From positions 1 to 64,000 of the forward strand of contig DXAT01000037.1 in NCBI GenBank assembly GCA_019116965.1: a DNA stretch of 64,000 bases, written 5' to 3'. Below the pieces are notes generated by a model. It worked only from the letters and a program-made list of their open reading frames with translations. It had not been told where the DNA came from and did no database searches. The translations under genes were made by a program, and so were the position numbers. Shown in pieces: positions 7,979 to 15,952 of the stretch (positions are counted from its first letter, which is position 1; every line of letters starts with the position of its first letter). The stretch comes from Candidatus Coprenecus pullistercoris. Lineage in GTDB: Bacteria > Bacteroidota > Bacteroidia > Bacteroidales > UBA932.

Positions 7979-9589
7979 TTATTTAACACTCGTTAACAGT
8001 TTGCATTTCCACTCCTCGACGGTGCCGGTCTCAGAGGAGAAGCTGACACCGATGCAGTGAACCGTGCGGCTGTCGGCTGCGTAAGGGCGGGCATAGCCTT
8101 TCTCCTCGATCTGGGCGAGGGCCTCGTCAGCGGTGCCGTCCAGCTTGAACTCGAAGATGTAGACATATTTCGGGGTCTCTACGATGCAGTCCACGCGGCC
8201 CTGGCTCTGAGGCTTCTCCACGCATGTGAGGTAAACACTGACCATTCTCAGAATCAGATAGAATGTGTACTGGAAATAACGCTCCCTCTCCCGTTCGTCC
8301 TCCCTGCGGCGAACTGTATAAGGTATGTCCGCCAGGAAAGAGGTGAACAGGTCGCGGATACGGTCCGTCTCTCCGTCCTCGAATGCGTCCAGAAGATCCT
8401 GTATCCAACTGCTGACATCGTTGCTCCTGTTTTTGAAATAATCTGAGGCGATAAGACTCACGAAACCTTTCTTCACCTCATTGTTCGGAATGTCCAGCAG
8501 GAAAGTATTGCGGCTCTGCCTGTAATCCTTGATGGTCAGGTAGCCGCTCTGATATATCATCGGCAGGGGCTTCTCGACATCGGCCTTGTAATCGACGAAC
8601 TGGGAGGGGTCGTAGTACTTGCCGGTGAGTTCGTCTAAGTTCTCGTCCGAATGAGACAGCAGCCGGATCAGATAGGTCGGCGTGCCGCTGGCGAACCAGT
8701 AGTCGCGTACTGCCTTCTGGGCGAAGGCATTCAGGAGGCTGAACGGATTGTAGACATCGGTCATCCGTTCGGAAAAATGATAGCCGTCGTAGTGACGCTT
8801 CAGCCTTGAAAGCATCTCCTCGCGGCTCTCTCCGAAGGAAGCGGCCATCGCATCTACCGGTTCTGCGAAATACCTCTCCAGCTCCTCCTGGGTGATGCCG
8901 CACAGGGTCTCGTAATCCGAAGACATGCTGATGTCCTGAGGTTGGTTGAATCCGCTGAACACGCTCACCTGTGCAAATTTGGTCACACCAGTGAGCAGCA
9001 CGAACTGAAGGTCCGCATCCGCCGCCTTGAATACAGAATAAAAGCCCTTGAGCACCTCGCGGTTCCACTCCTCCAGCAGGCGCTGCTTTCCGTCCACGGT
9101 TATAGTATAGCCGGTATCCAGCACATCCAGCATCGGCTTGTCGTATTCGTCGATGAGCACCACGCACCTGCGGCCTGTCCGCTCGTGAGCTTTTTTCAGC
9201 ACGTATGCGAACCGTCTGCCGGCATCGGTGAACTCTTCGCTGCGGCCGTACTTAGACTCCCACTGCGATACACTTCCCTCTATTACCGCATCCAGGGTTC
9301 CCGGCGCAGTGAAATTGCTGCCGTTGAAGTCGATGTGAAACACCGGGTACTCCAGCCACTCCTTCTCCAGCGAGCTGATGGCCAGCCCCTCGAAGAGTTC
9401 CTTGCGCCCAAGGAAATAGTTCTTCAGGGTGGATATCAGCAGGCTCTTGCCGAACCGCCGCGGGCGGCTCAGAAAATAGATATTGCCTTCATGCGTAAGC
9501 TTGTATATAAGGTCTGTCTTGTCCACATAGGCAAAGCCATCCTCGCGGATCTTCTCGAAACTCTGAACTCCTATCGGGTATTTCATCAT
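7979..9589 (-). CDS. AAA-ATPase-like / PD-(D/E)XK nuclease-like protein
   Basis: About 536 residues. Met codons at 9589 and 9586 begin the family-typical MKYPIGVQSFEKIRE, and GGAGG sits 8 nt before 9589. An ATG at 9604 is the alternative. The N-terminal AAA-ATPase-like domain has YVDKT, a P-loop-like SRPRRFGKSLLISTL and Walker B-like VVLIDEYDKPML. The C-terminal domain matches the PD-(D/E)XK-like fold found in these proteins: GRVDCIVETPKYVYIFEFK gives the D...ExK residues. The family (often called DUF1703 or AAA-ATPase_like) has many paralogues in gut Bacteroidetes and its cellular role is not established. It stands alone, with its own promoter at 9631-9624. Confidence 0.88.
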   Translation of the reverse strand: MMKYPIGVQSFEKIREDGFAYVDKTDLIYKLTHEGNIYFLSRPRRFGKSLLISTLKNYFLGRKELFEGLAISSLEKEWLEYPVFHIDFNGSNFTAPGTLDAVIEGSVSQWESKYGRSEEFTDAGRRFAYVLKKAHERTGRRCVVLIDEYDKPMLDVLDTGYTITVDGKQRLLEEWNREVLKGFYSVFKAADADLQFVLLTGVTKFAQVSVFSGFNQPQDISMSSDYETLCGITQEELERYFAEPVDAMAASFGESREEMLSRLKRHYDGYHFSERMTDVYNPFSLLNAFAQKAVRDYWFASGTPTYLIRLLSHSDENLDELTGKYYDPSQFVDYKADVEKPLPMIYQSGYLTIKDYRQSRNTFLLDIPNNEVKKGFVSLIASDYFKNRSNDVSSWIQDLLDAFEDGETDRIRDLFTSFLADIPYTVRRREDERERERYFQYTFYLILRMVSVYLTCVEKPQSQGRVDCIVETPKYVYIFEFKLDGTADEALAQIEEKGYARPYAADSRTVHCIGVSFSSETGTVEEWKCKLLTSVK

Positions 9590-9623
9590 AGCGCAGTCCT
9601 CCATTTTTCATTTCAGCCGAAGG

Positions 9624-9631
9624 CAAATATA
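9624..9631 (-). promoter_or_regulatory. -7 box for the AAA-ATPase-like gene
   Basis: TATATTTG on the minus strand is a full match to TAnnTTTG. It lies 35 nt before the ATG at 9589, back to back with the rlmN promoter at 9680-9687. Confidence 0.55.
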
Positions 9632-9679
9632 CGAATAATTACCACAGGGCCGGATATTCAGATAATAAAATTAAATCCG

Positions 9680-9687
9680 TATATTTG
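9680..9687 (+). promoter_or_regulatory. -7 box for rlmN
   Basis: TATATTTG fully matches TAnnTTTG and lies 19 nt before the rlmN ATG at 9707. This supports that start over upstream in-frame codons, which fall before the promoter. Confidence 0.6.
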
Positions 9688-9706
9688 TTGTGTATTAAGT
9701 GAAGTG

Positions 9707-10738
9707 ATGGAAGCGCTTTTAGGTAAGAATATTGATGAGCTCAGGGCCGTGTGTGTTAAGTACGGCCTTAAGTCATTTGTGGCCACGCAGATGGCTGACT
9801 GGCTTTACAGCAAGAGAGTCAAGACGATAGATGAGATGACCAATGTCTCCAAGGCGGCCAGGGCGGCTCTTTCTCAGGACTATGAGGTGGGGCGGACAGG
9901 TTATTGCGACCTGATATCCTCGGCTGACGGAACTAAGAAATATCTCTTTCCGTTCGGGCCGGGCGTGGAGGCTGTGATGATTCCGGACGGTGACAGGCAC
10001 ACGGTATGCGTCTCTTCGCAGATGGGCTGCCGGATGGGTTGCCGCTTCTGCATGACCGGTCGGCAGGGCTGGCACGGCAACCTGACTCCGGCGGAGATAT
10101 TGTCGCAGTTCATGGAGATAGACGAGGCGGCTTCGCTGACCAATGCTGTCTTCATGGGCATGGGCGAGCCGCTGGACAACTGGGACAATGTCCGCCGGGC
10201 GATAGAGGTGCTGACCGCTCCGTGGGGCTTCGGCTGGAGTCCCAAGCGCATCACCCTATCTACCATAGGCGTGACATCGGATCCACGCACGGGGGAGTCG
10301 CCTCTGCGGCGTTTCATGGACGAGTGCTCCTGTCATCTGGCCGTGAGCCTGCACAATCCTTTCCCTGAGGAAAGAGTGCAGCTGATGCCGATGGAGAAAC
10401 CTTTTCCTCTGGCGAAGACTCTGTCGCTGATACGGGAGTACGATTTCACCGGGCAGAGGCGCGTCAGCTTCGAGTACATCATGTTTGCCGGAGTCAATGA
10501 CGACAAGCGTCATGCCGATGCTCTGGCCGGAATGCTGCGCGGTCTGGAGTGCCGGGTCAACCTTATCCGCTTTCACCGGATACCGGATTCGCCTCTGGCT
10601 CCGTCCCCGATGCCGGTCATAGAGCAGTTCAAGACCCGGCTCAACAATGCCGGTGTCCTTACGACCCTCAGGGCATCCCGCGGAGAGGACATCCTGGCCG
10701 CCTGCGGTATGCTCAGCGGCAAGGGCAGGAAACAATAG
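9707..10738 (+). CDS. rlmN: Dual-specificity RNA methyltransferase RlmN
   Basis: A 343-residue radical-SAM enzyme that methylates C2 of A2503 in 23S rRNA and A37 of some tRNAs. The reading frame is open far upstream, but the ATG at 9707 is right because the promoter lies just before it and MEALLGKNIDEL starts the usual N-terminal domain. The [4Fe-4S] ligands are CxxxCxxC in GCRMGCRFCMTG. The SAM-binding GMGEP motif follows (MGMGEPLDN). The catalytic C-terminal Cys is in SRGEDILAACGML. The patatin gene follows after 13 nt, so both likely share one transcript with recX. Confidence 0.96.
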   Translation: MEALLGKNIDELRAVCVKYGLKSFVATQMADWLYSKRVKTIDEMTNVSKAARAALSQDYEVGRTGYCDLISSADGTKKYLFPFGPGVEAVMIPDGDRHTVCVSSQMGCRMGCRFCMTGRQGWHGNLTPAEILSQFMEIDEAASLTNAVFMGMGEPLDNWDNVRRAIEVLTAPWGFGWSPKRITLSTIGVTSDPRTGESPLRRFMDECSCHLAVSLHNPFPEERVQLMPMEKPFPLAKTLSLIREYDFTGQRRVSFEYIMFAGVNDDKRHADALAGMLRGLECRVNLIRFHRIPDSPLAPSPMPVIEQFKTRLNNAGVLTTLRASRGEDILAACGMLSGKGRKQ

Positions 10739-10751
10739 AAAATTCAGAATC

Positions 10752-13115
10752 ATGAACAGGAAGGCCATCGTATTGTCGGTACTCGCTGTGTTTCTTTCCA
10801 CTTTTTGTCTTGGAGCGGATGGTATGGATACGGTGCGCGGTGAGAGGCCTAAGGTAGGCGTGGTACTCAGCGGCGGAGGTGCCAAGGGCTCGGCCCATAT
10901 CGGCGCGCTGAAAGTGCTGGAGGAAGTAGGTATCCCTGTGGATTTCGTGGCCGGTACCAGCATGGGGTCGGTCATAGGCGGAATGTACTGTCTTGGATAT
11001 ACTCCCGAGGAACTTGATTCGCTTATCAGCTCTATAGACTGGTCGGTGTATATGAGCAACAGTGTGACCAGGGAACAACTTTCGTTCCATGACAAGGTCC
11101 GTAGAGAAAAGTATCTTCTGACGATTCCTTTTGCTACGGCGGCATCTCTTGACAGCACTATGGAGACCGGGCGTACAAGGCGTGATGAGATGACATCAAG
11201 AGGTCAGTCATCTTCCAGTGTATTCGTAAGTTCACTTCCTGCAGGATTTATCAACGGCAACAATATAGAGAATCTTATCAGTTCCCTGTGCTTCGGATAT
11301 CAGGACTCCATAGACTTCAATGAGATGCCCATACCGTATGCCTGTGTGGCCACAGATATGGTCAGCGGCAACGAGGTGGTCTTTCATAACGGTTTGCTTT
11401 CCAAGGCTATCCGCGCAAGTATGGCTATCCCTGGAGTATTCTCTCCGGTGCGGATGGGGGATATGGTGCTGGTGGACGGCGGCATGCTCAACAATTTCCC
11501 GGTGGATGTGTGCAAGGCCATGGGGGCTGATATCATCATCGGAGTCAGGGTGTCCAGCAAAGTCGGCGGTGATCCTGACGGACTCAATTCCCTGCCCCAG
11601 TTGATTGATCAGCTTATGGGTGTGGTGACTAAGGGCAAGGCTGAGGACAATATCGCCATGTGCGACATCTTCATTGAGCCTGATGTCACCGGCTACGGCC
11701 CGATGAGCTTCGACTCGTACAGCATAGATACGCTGATACGCAGGGGGTATGAGGCCGCAGACAGACAAAGGCCGCTACTGGAGGCGCTGCGCAGGAGGCT
11801 GGAGGAATATGGTCCTGTGACACAGACCCGTCATGCTCCGCGTGCAGTCAATATCGGCAGTGATACTCTTACAATAAGCTCTGTGAATATTTCCGGAGTA
11901 GGCTATAAGGACAGAGAATGGCTGCTGAGGAAATCAAAACTGCTGAAAAACCGAAAGATGACGGGAAATCAGATAGAGAGCGCGGTGTCTTTTTTTTACG
12001 GTACCAACGCTTTCTCAAAGATAAGTTACCGCATACTTCCGGATGACGGTGACAGTACATATCATATCGATGTAGATTTAGTCAAGGATGTACCACACAA
12101 TTTCGGCTTCGGTTTCCGTTTCGACTCACAGGAGGCGGCGGCCATATTGCTGGGCCTGGGTATTAACGAGCAGAAGCTGACCGGTGTCAAATTCAATCTC
12201 GCGGCCCGTCTCAGCTACAACCCATGGGCGACGGCCAGGGTGTCGTTTGTCTCGAGGGCGTTTCCTAAGTTCAGCCTCTCATATACATTCCGTAAAAGCG
12301 GAACAGTTCTGATGTATCAGGGCAGGGAGTTTGCAAACACTATGTTTCTTAATCAGACGGTGAAGGCATATTTTTCTGAATATCATTCCCGTTTCATGAG
12401 TACGGAAGTGGGCGTGGATTTCGAGAATTATATTTACAGGCAGTTCTATACCGGTAAGGACGGCTCCTATGTGCCGGACCTGGACATGTTGCGCAGCGCC
12501 TATGTCGGACTTTACGGAGTGCTGAGGTTCGACAGCAAGGACCGCTCGTCGTTCGCCACGAAGGGTGTGGACTTCACTCTGAGCGGAGGCTGGAAATTCC
12601 ATGATTTTTACAAGACCGTACCGTTCAGGAGCTTCGGTGAGGCTCAGCTGGCATTTCTCTCCTATGTGCCGTTTGCGGACAGAAGGCTCGTGCTCGTGCC
12701 GCAGGTCTATGCCAGGTTTGTTATGGGGGATGATTATCTGCTTGCATACGACAATCTGGTCGGAGGAGTCATGCCCGGCCGCTATGTGGGCCATCAGATT
12801 CCGTTCATCGGAGCCAACCGTCCCGAGATGATGTACAATACAGTGGCTGTTCTCCGCGCGGACCTGCGTTGGAATGTGTACCGCAAGCATTATGTGAGCG
12901 TTATGGGCAACTACGCCCGCGAGGCCAACGGCATCCGTAACTTCTTCGTGCCGAAGACTCCGTATGGGGACGGTTCCATGACCGCATACGACTGGTGGGG
13001 TGTAGGCCTGAGATACTCGTATGACCTTCCGATAGGTCCTGTGGATGTGGATTTCAGCTGGTCCAATATAACAAAATCATTCGGTGTGTATGTCAATCTC
13101 GGATACTACTTCTAA
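10752..13115 (+). CDS. Patatin-like phospholipase with outer-membrane barrel (PlpD/type Vd-like)
   Basis: 787 residues from the ATG at 10752. A signal peptide (about 1-22) is followed by a patatin domain (about 33-310) with the oxyanion motif SGGGAKGSAHIG, the nucleophile elbow GTSMG (Ser70) and the DGG motif with Asp242. These complete the Ser-Asp dyad, so it should be an active lipid acyl hydrolase. Residues about 385-470 look like one POTRA domain (ISSVNISGVGYKDREWLLRK). The rest is an outer-membrane beta barrel ending in aromatic-rich VNLGYYF, with the terminal Phe expected of BAM substrates. This order matches PlpD-type (type Vd) autotransporters. It is cotranscribed with rlmN and overlaps recX by 26 nt. 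Confidence 0.9.
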   Translation: MNRKAIVLSVLAVFLSTFCLGADGMDTVRGERPKVGVVLSGGGAKGSAHIGALKVLEEVGIPVDFVAGTSMGSVIGGMYCLGYTPEELDSLISSIDWSVYMSNSVTREQLSFHDKVRREKYLLTIPFATAASLDSTMETGRTRRDEMTSRGQSSSSVFVSSLPAGFINGNNIENLISSLCFGYQDSIDFNEMPIPYACVATDMVSGNEVVFHNGLLSKAIRASMAIPGVFSPVRMGDMVLVDGGMLNNFPVDVCKAMGADIIIGVRVSSKVGGDPDGLNSLPQLIDQLMGVVTKGKAEDNIAMCDIFIEPDVTGYGPMSFDSYSIDTLIRRGYEAADRQRPLLEALRRRLEEYGPVTQTRHAPRAVNIGSDTLTISSVNISGVGYKDREWLLRKSKLLKNRKMTGNQIESAVSFFYGTNAFSKISYRILPDDGDSTYHIDVDLVKDVPHNFGFGFRFDSQEAAAILLGLGINEQKLTGVKFNLAARLSYNPWATARVSFVSRAFPKFSLSYTFRKSGTVLMYQGREFANTMFLNQTVKAYFSEYHSRFMSTEVGVDFENYIYRQFYTGKDGSYVPDLDMLRSAYVGLYGVLRFDSKDRSSFATKGVDFTLSGGWKFHDFYKTVPFRSFGEAQLAFLSYVPFADRRLVLVPQVYARFVMGDDYLLAYDNLVGGVMPGRYVGHQIPFIGANRPEMMYNTVAVLRADLRWNVYRKHYVSVMGNYAREANGIRNFFVPKTPYGDGSMTAYDWWGVGLRYSYDLPIGPVDVDFSWSNITKSFGVYVNLGYYF

Positions 13116-13566
13116 TCCTGATACGGTATTCAGCCGTATGGCCTGGCTGTGCTCCCGGAGGGAATACTGCTCCAGTGCCGTACTTCAGAAAATCAGACAG
13201 AAAGGCCTGGACGGGAAGGAAGCGGCCGCTGTGCTGGAGCGTCTGGTCAGGGAGCGGTATGTGGATGATGCCCGCTACGCCCGTGCGTTTGTCCGGGACA
13301 AGGCCCTGCTTTCCGGTTGGGGTCCGCGCAAGATATCGTTTGCCCTGTCCGCCAAAGGCATATCCAAGGAGGTTGTGGAAGAGGCGTTGGGGGAGGTCAG
13401 CCCGGAGGACAGCGGGATCCGTATGTGTCAGATACTTTCTGCAAAATGGAAATCTGTCTCGGGGAAGACATTGTACGAACGCCGCACCAAATTGCTCCGC
13501 TTTGCCCTTTCCCGAGGCTATCAGTATGATGATGTGATGCGTTTTCTGGATACCCTTTCCGAGTGA
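13090..13566 (+). CDS. recX: Regulatory protein RecX
   Basis: A 158-residue helical-repeat protein of the RecX family, which binds RecA filaments and modulates their activity. Family landmarks are LCSRREYCSSAVLQKI, LVRERYVDDARYARAFVRDK and GPRKISFALSAKGIS. The ATG at 13090 lies inside the end of the patatin gene in another frame (26-nt overlap). A GTG at 13084 is also in frame but less likely. recA itself is about 13 kb away, so the pair is not an operon here. The gene is intact. Confidence 0.93.
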   Translation: MSISDTTSNPDTVFSRMAWLCSRREYCSSAVLQKIRQKGLDGKEAAAVLERLVRERYVDDARYARAFVRDKALLSGWGPRKISFALSAKGISKEVVEEALGEVSPEDSGIRMCQILSAKWKSVSGKTLYERRTKLLRFALSRGYQYDDVMRFLDTLSE

Positions 13567-13593
13567 CCGCTGTGTCTCATGAAAAAGAAATTG

Positions 13594-13601
13594 TATATTT
13601 G
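13594..13601 (+). promoter_or_regulatory. -7 box for prfB
   Basis: TATATTTG, a full match to TAnnTTTG, lies 33 nt before the prfB ATG at 13635 and 28 nt after the recX stop. Confidence 0.55.
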
Positions 13602-13634
13602 CCCTCAGAAATATTAACGAAATAACTACGGAAG

Positions 13635-14727
13635 ATGATTACCACGGAACAGGTGAGAGACTTGCGTCAGCGTATCGATACGCTGGGGAGGTGTCTTTGA
13701 CATCGCTTCTAAGAAGGAGCAGGTAGCTGCGATGCAGCAGCATAGTGCCGGAGCCGGATTCTGGGATGATCCGAAGGAGGCCGAGGCATATCTTAAGAAG
13801 ATGTCGGGTGTGAAGTTCTGGACCGACGCCTACGATGAAATCAGGAAAATGGACGAGGACCTGGAGGTCCTGTTGGAGTTTGCCAAGGATGATGAGTCGG
13901 CCCAGGGTGATGCCGATGCTCAGTTCGAGGCCCTTGTCGGAAAGGTCGAGGATTTGGAGCTGCGTAATATGCTCGGCGAGGAGGGGGATAATCTCGGGGC
14001 AATTCTGAAAATAAATTCGGGAGCCGGCGGTACCGAGAGCAACGACTGGTCGGCCATGCTAATGCGCATGTATGTCCGCTGGGGCGAGCGCAACGGCTAC
14101 AAGGTGGCGGTCAGCGACCTCATCGAGGGGGACGAGGCCGGCATCAAGTCAGTGACGATAGAGTTCGAGGGCGACTACGCTTTCGGATACCTGAAGGGAG
14201 AGAGCGGAGTACACCGCTTGGTGCGAATCTCTCCGTTCAATGCCCAGGGCAAGCGACAGACGACATTCTCCTCAGTCTTCGTCTACCCGCTCGTGGACGA
14301 TACCATCGAGATAGAGATCAATCCGGCTGACCTCGAGTGGGATACCTACCGCTCGTCCGGTGCCGGAGGTCAGAATGTGAACAAGGTCGAGACCGGTGTC
14401 CGTGTGCGCCACATCCCGACCGGCATAGTGGTCGAGAATACCGAGACCCGCTCCCAGCTCGACAACCGCCAGAGAGCTTTGCGTATATTGAAATCCCATC
14501 TTTACGACCTGGAGCTCAAAAAGCGTCAGGAGAAGCAGGCCGAGTTAGAGGGCAAGAAGAAGAAGATAGAGTGGGGCTCGCAGATCCGCAGTTATGTCCT
14601 GCATCCCTACAAGATGGTCAAGGACCTGCGTACCGGTTATGAGACCTCCGATACCCAGGGCGTTCTCGACGGCGACCTCAATGCCTTCATGAAGAAATTC
14701 CTCATGGAAGGCGGCTCTGACTCATAG
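13635..14727 (+). CDS. prfB: Peptide chain release factor 2, with programmed +1 frameshift
   Basis: RF2 recognises UGA and UAA stop codons. Translation starts at 13635 and reads 21 codons to CTT, followed by an in-frame TGA at 13698-13700. Skipping the T at 13698 continues the frame from GAC (13699) to 14727, giving about 363 residues. The site has the classical layout: a Shine-Dalgarno-like GGGAGG, 3 nt, then CTT-TGA-C. This is the known autoregulatory shift, in which low RF2 favours shifting. Functional motifs are intact: SPF (stop-codon recognition) in VRISPFNAQGKR and the catalytic GGQ in SSGAGGQNVNKV. An annotation beginning at an internal Met would lose the first third of domain 1. Confidence 0.97.
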
Positions 14728-14792
14728 AACCCAATCCATAATAGTTATCCGCAACGGCAGTATTTTCAACGAATATCAGTTGTCGTGACAAA

Positions 14793-14961
14793 GGTAAATA
14801 GTATTGCCCTCTGAAAACTTTGTCTCCCGAAACCGACGCCAAACCGAATGCAGTCAAACTTGTTTGAGCTACTGAGGTGCGAAGGAGGAAAACCAGACCT
14901 TCTGGTTAACGGGAGGGGACCCACATAGTGGGGAGGATTTTCAGAGGGCAATACTATTACC
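14793..14961. repeat. Inverted-repeat element with internal hairpins (MITE-like or structured RNA)
   Basis: Two perfect 21-bp arms, 14797-14817 and 14938-14958, begin AATAGTATTGCC and extend by GGTA/TACC with one bulged base. They enclose 120 nt with more foldable parts: 14854-14867 (TCAAAC-tt-GTTTGA), 14891-14907 (AACCAGA-cct-TCTGGTT) and 14920-14932 (CCCAC-ata-GTGGG). An inner stem pairs 14822-14829 with 14910-14920. No coding gene fits. It fills the gap between the convergent ends of prfB and the ROK kinase gene, 13 nt from the latter's stop. A small non-autonomous transposon-like repeat is the first guess; a structured RNA or a 3'-end processing or termination element is possible. Confidence 0.7.
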
Positions 14962-14974
14962 AAGTGCCTTGTGA

Positions 14975-15949
14975 CTATAGTTCCCAGGCGAGGGCGGAGG
15001 CACCGAGGATGGCTGCGTCCGAGTCCTTCAAGGTAGAGTAGAGCAGGCGGATCTTGCCTTTCCACATCTGCAGGAGATTGTCGTTCATGCTCTTGAGAAT
15101 AGGCTCAGTGAGGAACTCCTTGGACCTGGCCAGGCCTCCGAAGAGGATAATTGCCTCGGGAGCACTGAATGCCACGAAGTCGGCGAAGGCCTCTCCCATA
15201 ATCTTGCCGGTGAACTCGAATATCTCGAGAGCGAGCTTGTCGCCTTTCTTGGCGGCGTCATAGATATCCTTGGATGTGATTTTCTCGGGGTCAAGCTCGC
15301 GCAGCAGGCTTGGCTCATCTCTCTCGGCGAGGAATTCCCTGGCTGTACGCGCTACGCCGGTCGCTGAGGTGTATGTCTCCAGGCAGCCTTTATGGCCGCA
15401 GTTGCACTGTCTTCCGTTGCGTACGATGATAGTATGGCCGAGTTCTCCGGCGAAACCGTCATGGCCGTACACTATCTTGCCGTCGATTACGATGCCGCTG
15501 CCGACTCCTGTGCCGAGAGTAATCATGATGAAATCCTTCATGCCTTTGGCTATTCCGTAGGTCATTTCGCCTACGGCCGCAGCGTTGGCGTCATTGGTGA
15601 TGGCCACGGGTATACCTATTATATCGCGGATCATGTTGGCAAGGAAGATTACCATCGGTTTGCCGTTCTCGTCGTACGCCCATTTGAGGTTCGGTGCGAA
15701 CTCGATGGTGCCCTTGTAGTAGTTGCCGTTCGGAGCACCTATGCCTATACCCTTGATGACGCCGTCGTTCTCAGACTGGCTGATAAGATCCTTGATGGCA
15801 GTGGTGATGTCCTCCACATAGGAGGACAGCTCCCTTTGAAGCGAGGATATCACGCTTTGATAAAGTATATTGCCGCGGGCATCCACAACCCCTAACTTGG
15901 TGGTCTGTCCTCCGACATCGATGCCCATTACTAATGCCTGTTTTGCCAT
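14975..15949 (-). CDS. ROK family sugar kinase (glucokinase-like)
   Basis: A 324-residue ROK-family protein. The N-terminal phosphate-binding loop is GIDVGGQTTKLGVVD. The catalytic region has TNDANAAAVGE and ITLGTGVGSGIVIDG. The zinc-binding ROK signature is CNCGHKGCLET, preceded by GELGHTII. There is no N-terminal helix-turn-helix, so it is a kinase and not a NagC-type repressor. It most likely phosphorylates glucose or a related hexose. It is 3 nt downstream of the sugar transporter gene, which fits uptake followed by phosphorylation. The exact sugar cannot be told from sequence. Confidence 0.92.
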   Translation of the reverse strand: MAKQALVMGIDVGGQTTKLGVVDARGNILYQSVISSLQRELSSYVEDITTAIKDLISQSENDGVIKGIGIGAPNGNYYKGTIEFAPNLKWAYDENGKPMVIFLANMIRDIIGIPVAITNDANAAAVGEMTYGIAKGMKDFIMITLGTGVGSGIVIDGKIVYGHDGFAGELGHTIIVRNGRQCNCGHKGCLETYTSATGVARTAREFLAERDEPSLLRELDPEKITSKDIYDAAKKGDKLALEIFEFTGKIMGEAFADFVAFSAPEAIILFGGLARSKEFLTEPILKSMNDNLLQMWKGKIRLLYSTLKDSDAAILGASALAWEL

Positions 15950-15952
15950 GAC

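Noticed and set aside
8942-9706. 255-residue N-terminal extension of RlmN
   Set aside because: It would overlap the minus-strand ATPase gene and lie upstream of the promoter; RlmN starts at 9707.
14728-14974. tRNA or other known RNA gene in the longest gap
   Set aside because: Although it folds into several arms, no tRNA-like T-loop or CCA end is present.
14766-15065. Open frame of 99 codons running through the inverted-repeat element
   Set aside because: It crosses the palindromic arms and part of the ROK gene in another frame; composition is not protein-like.
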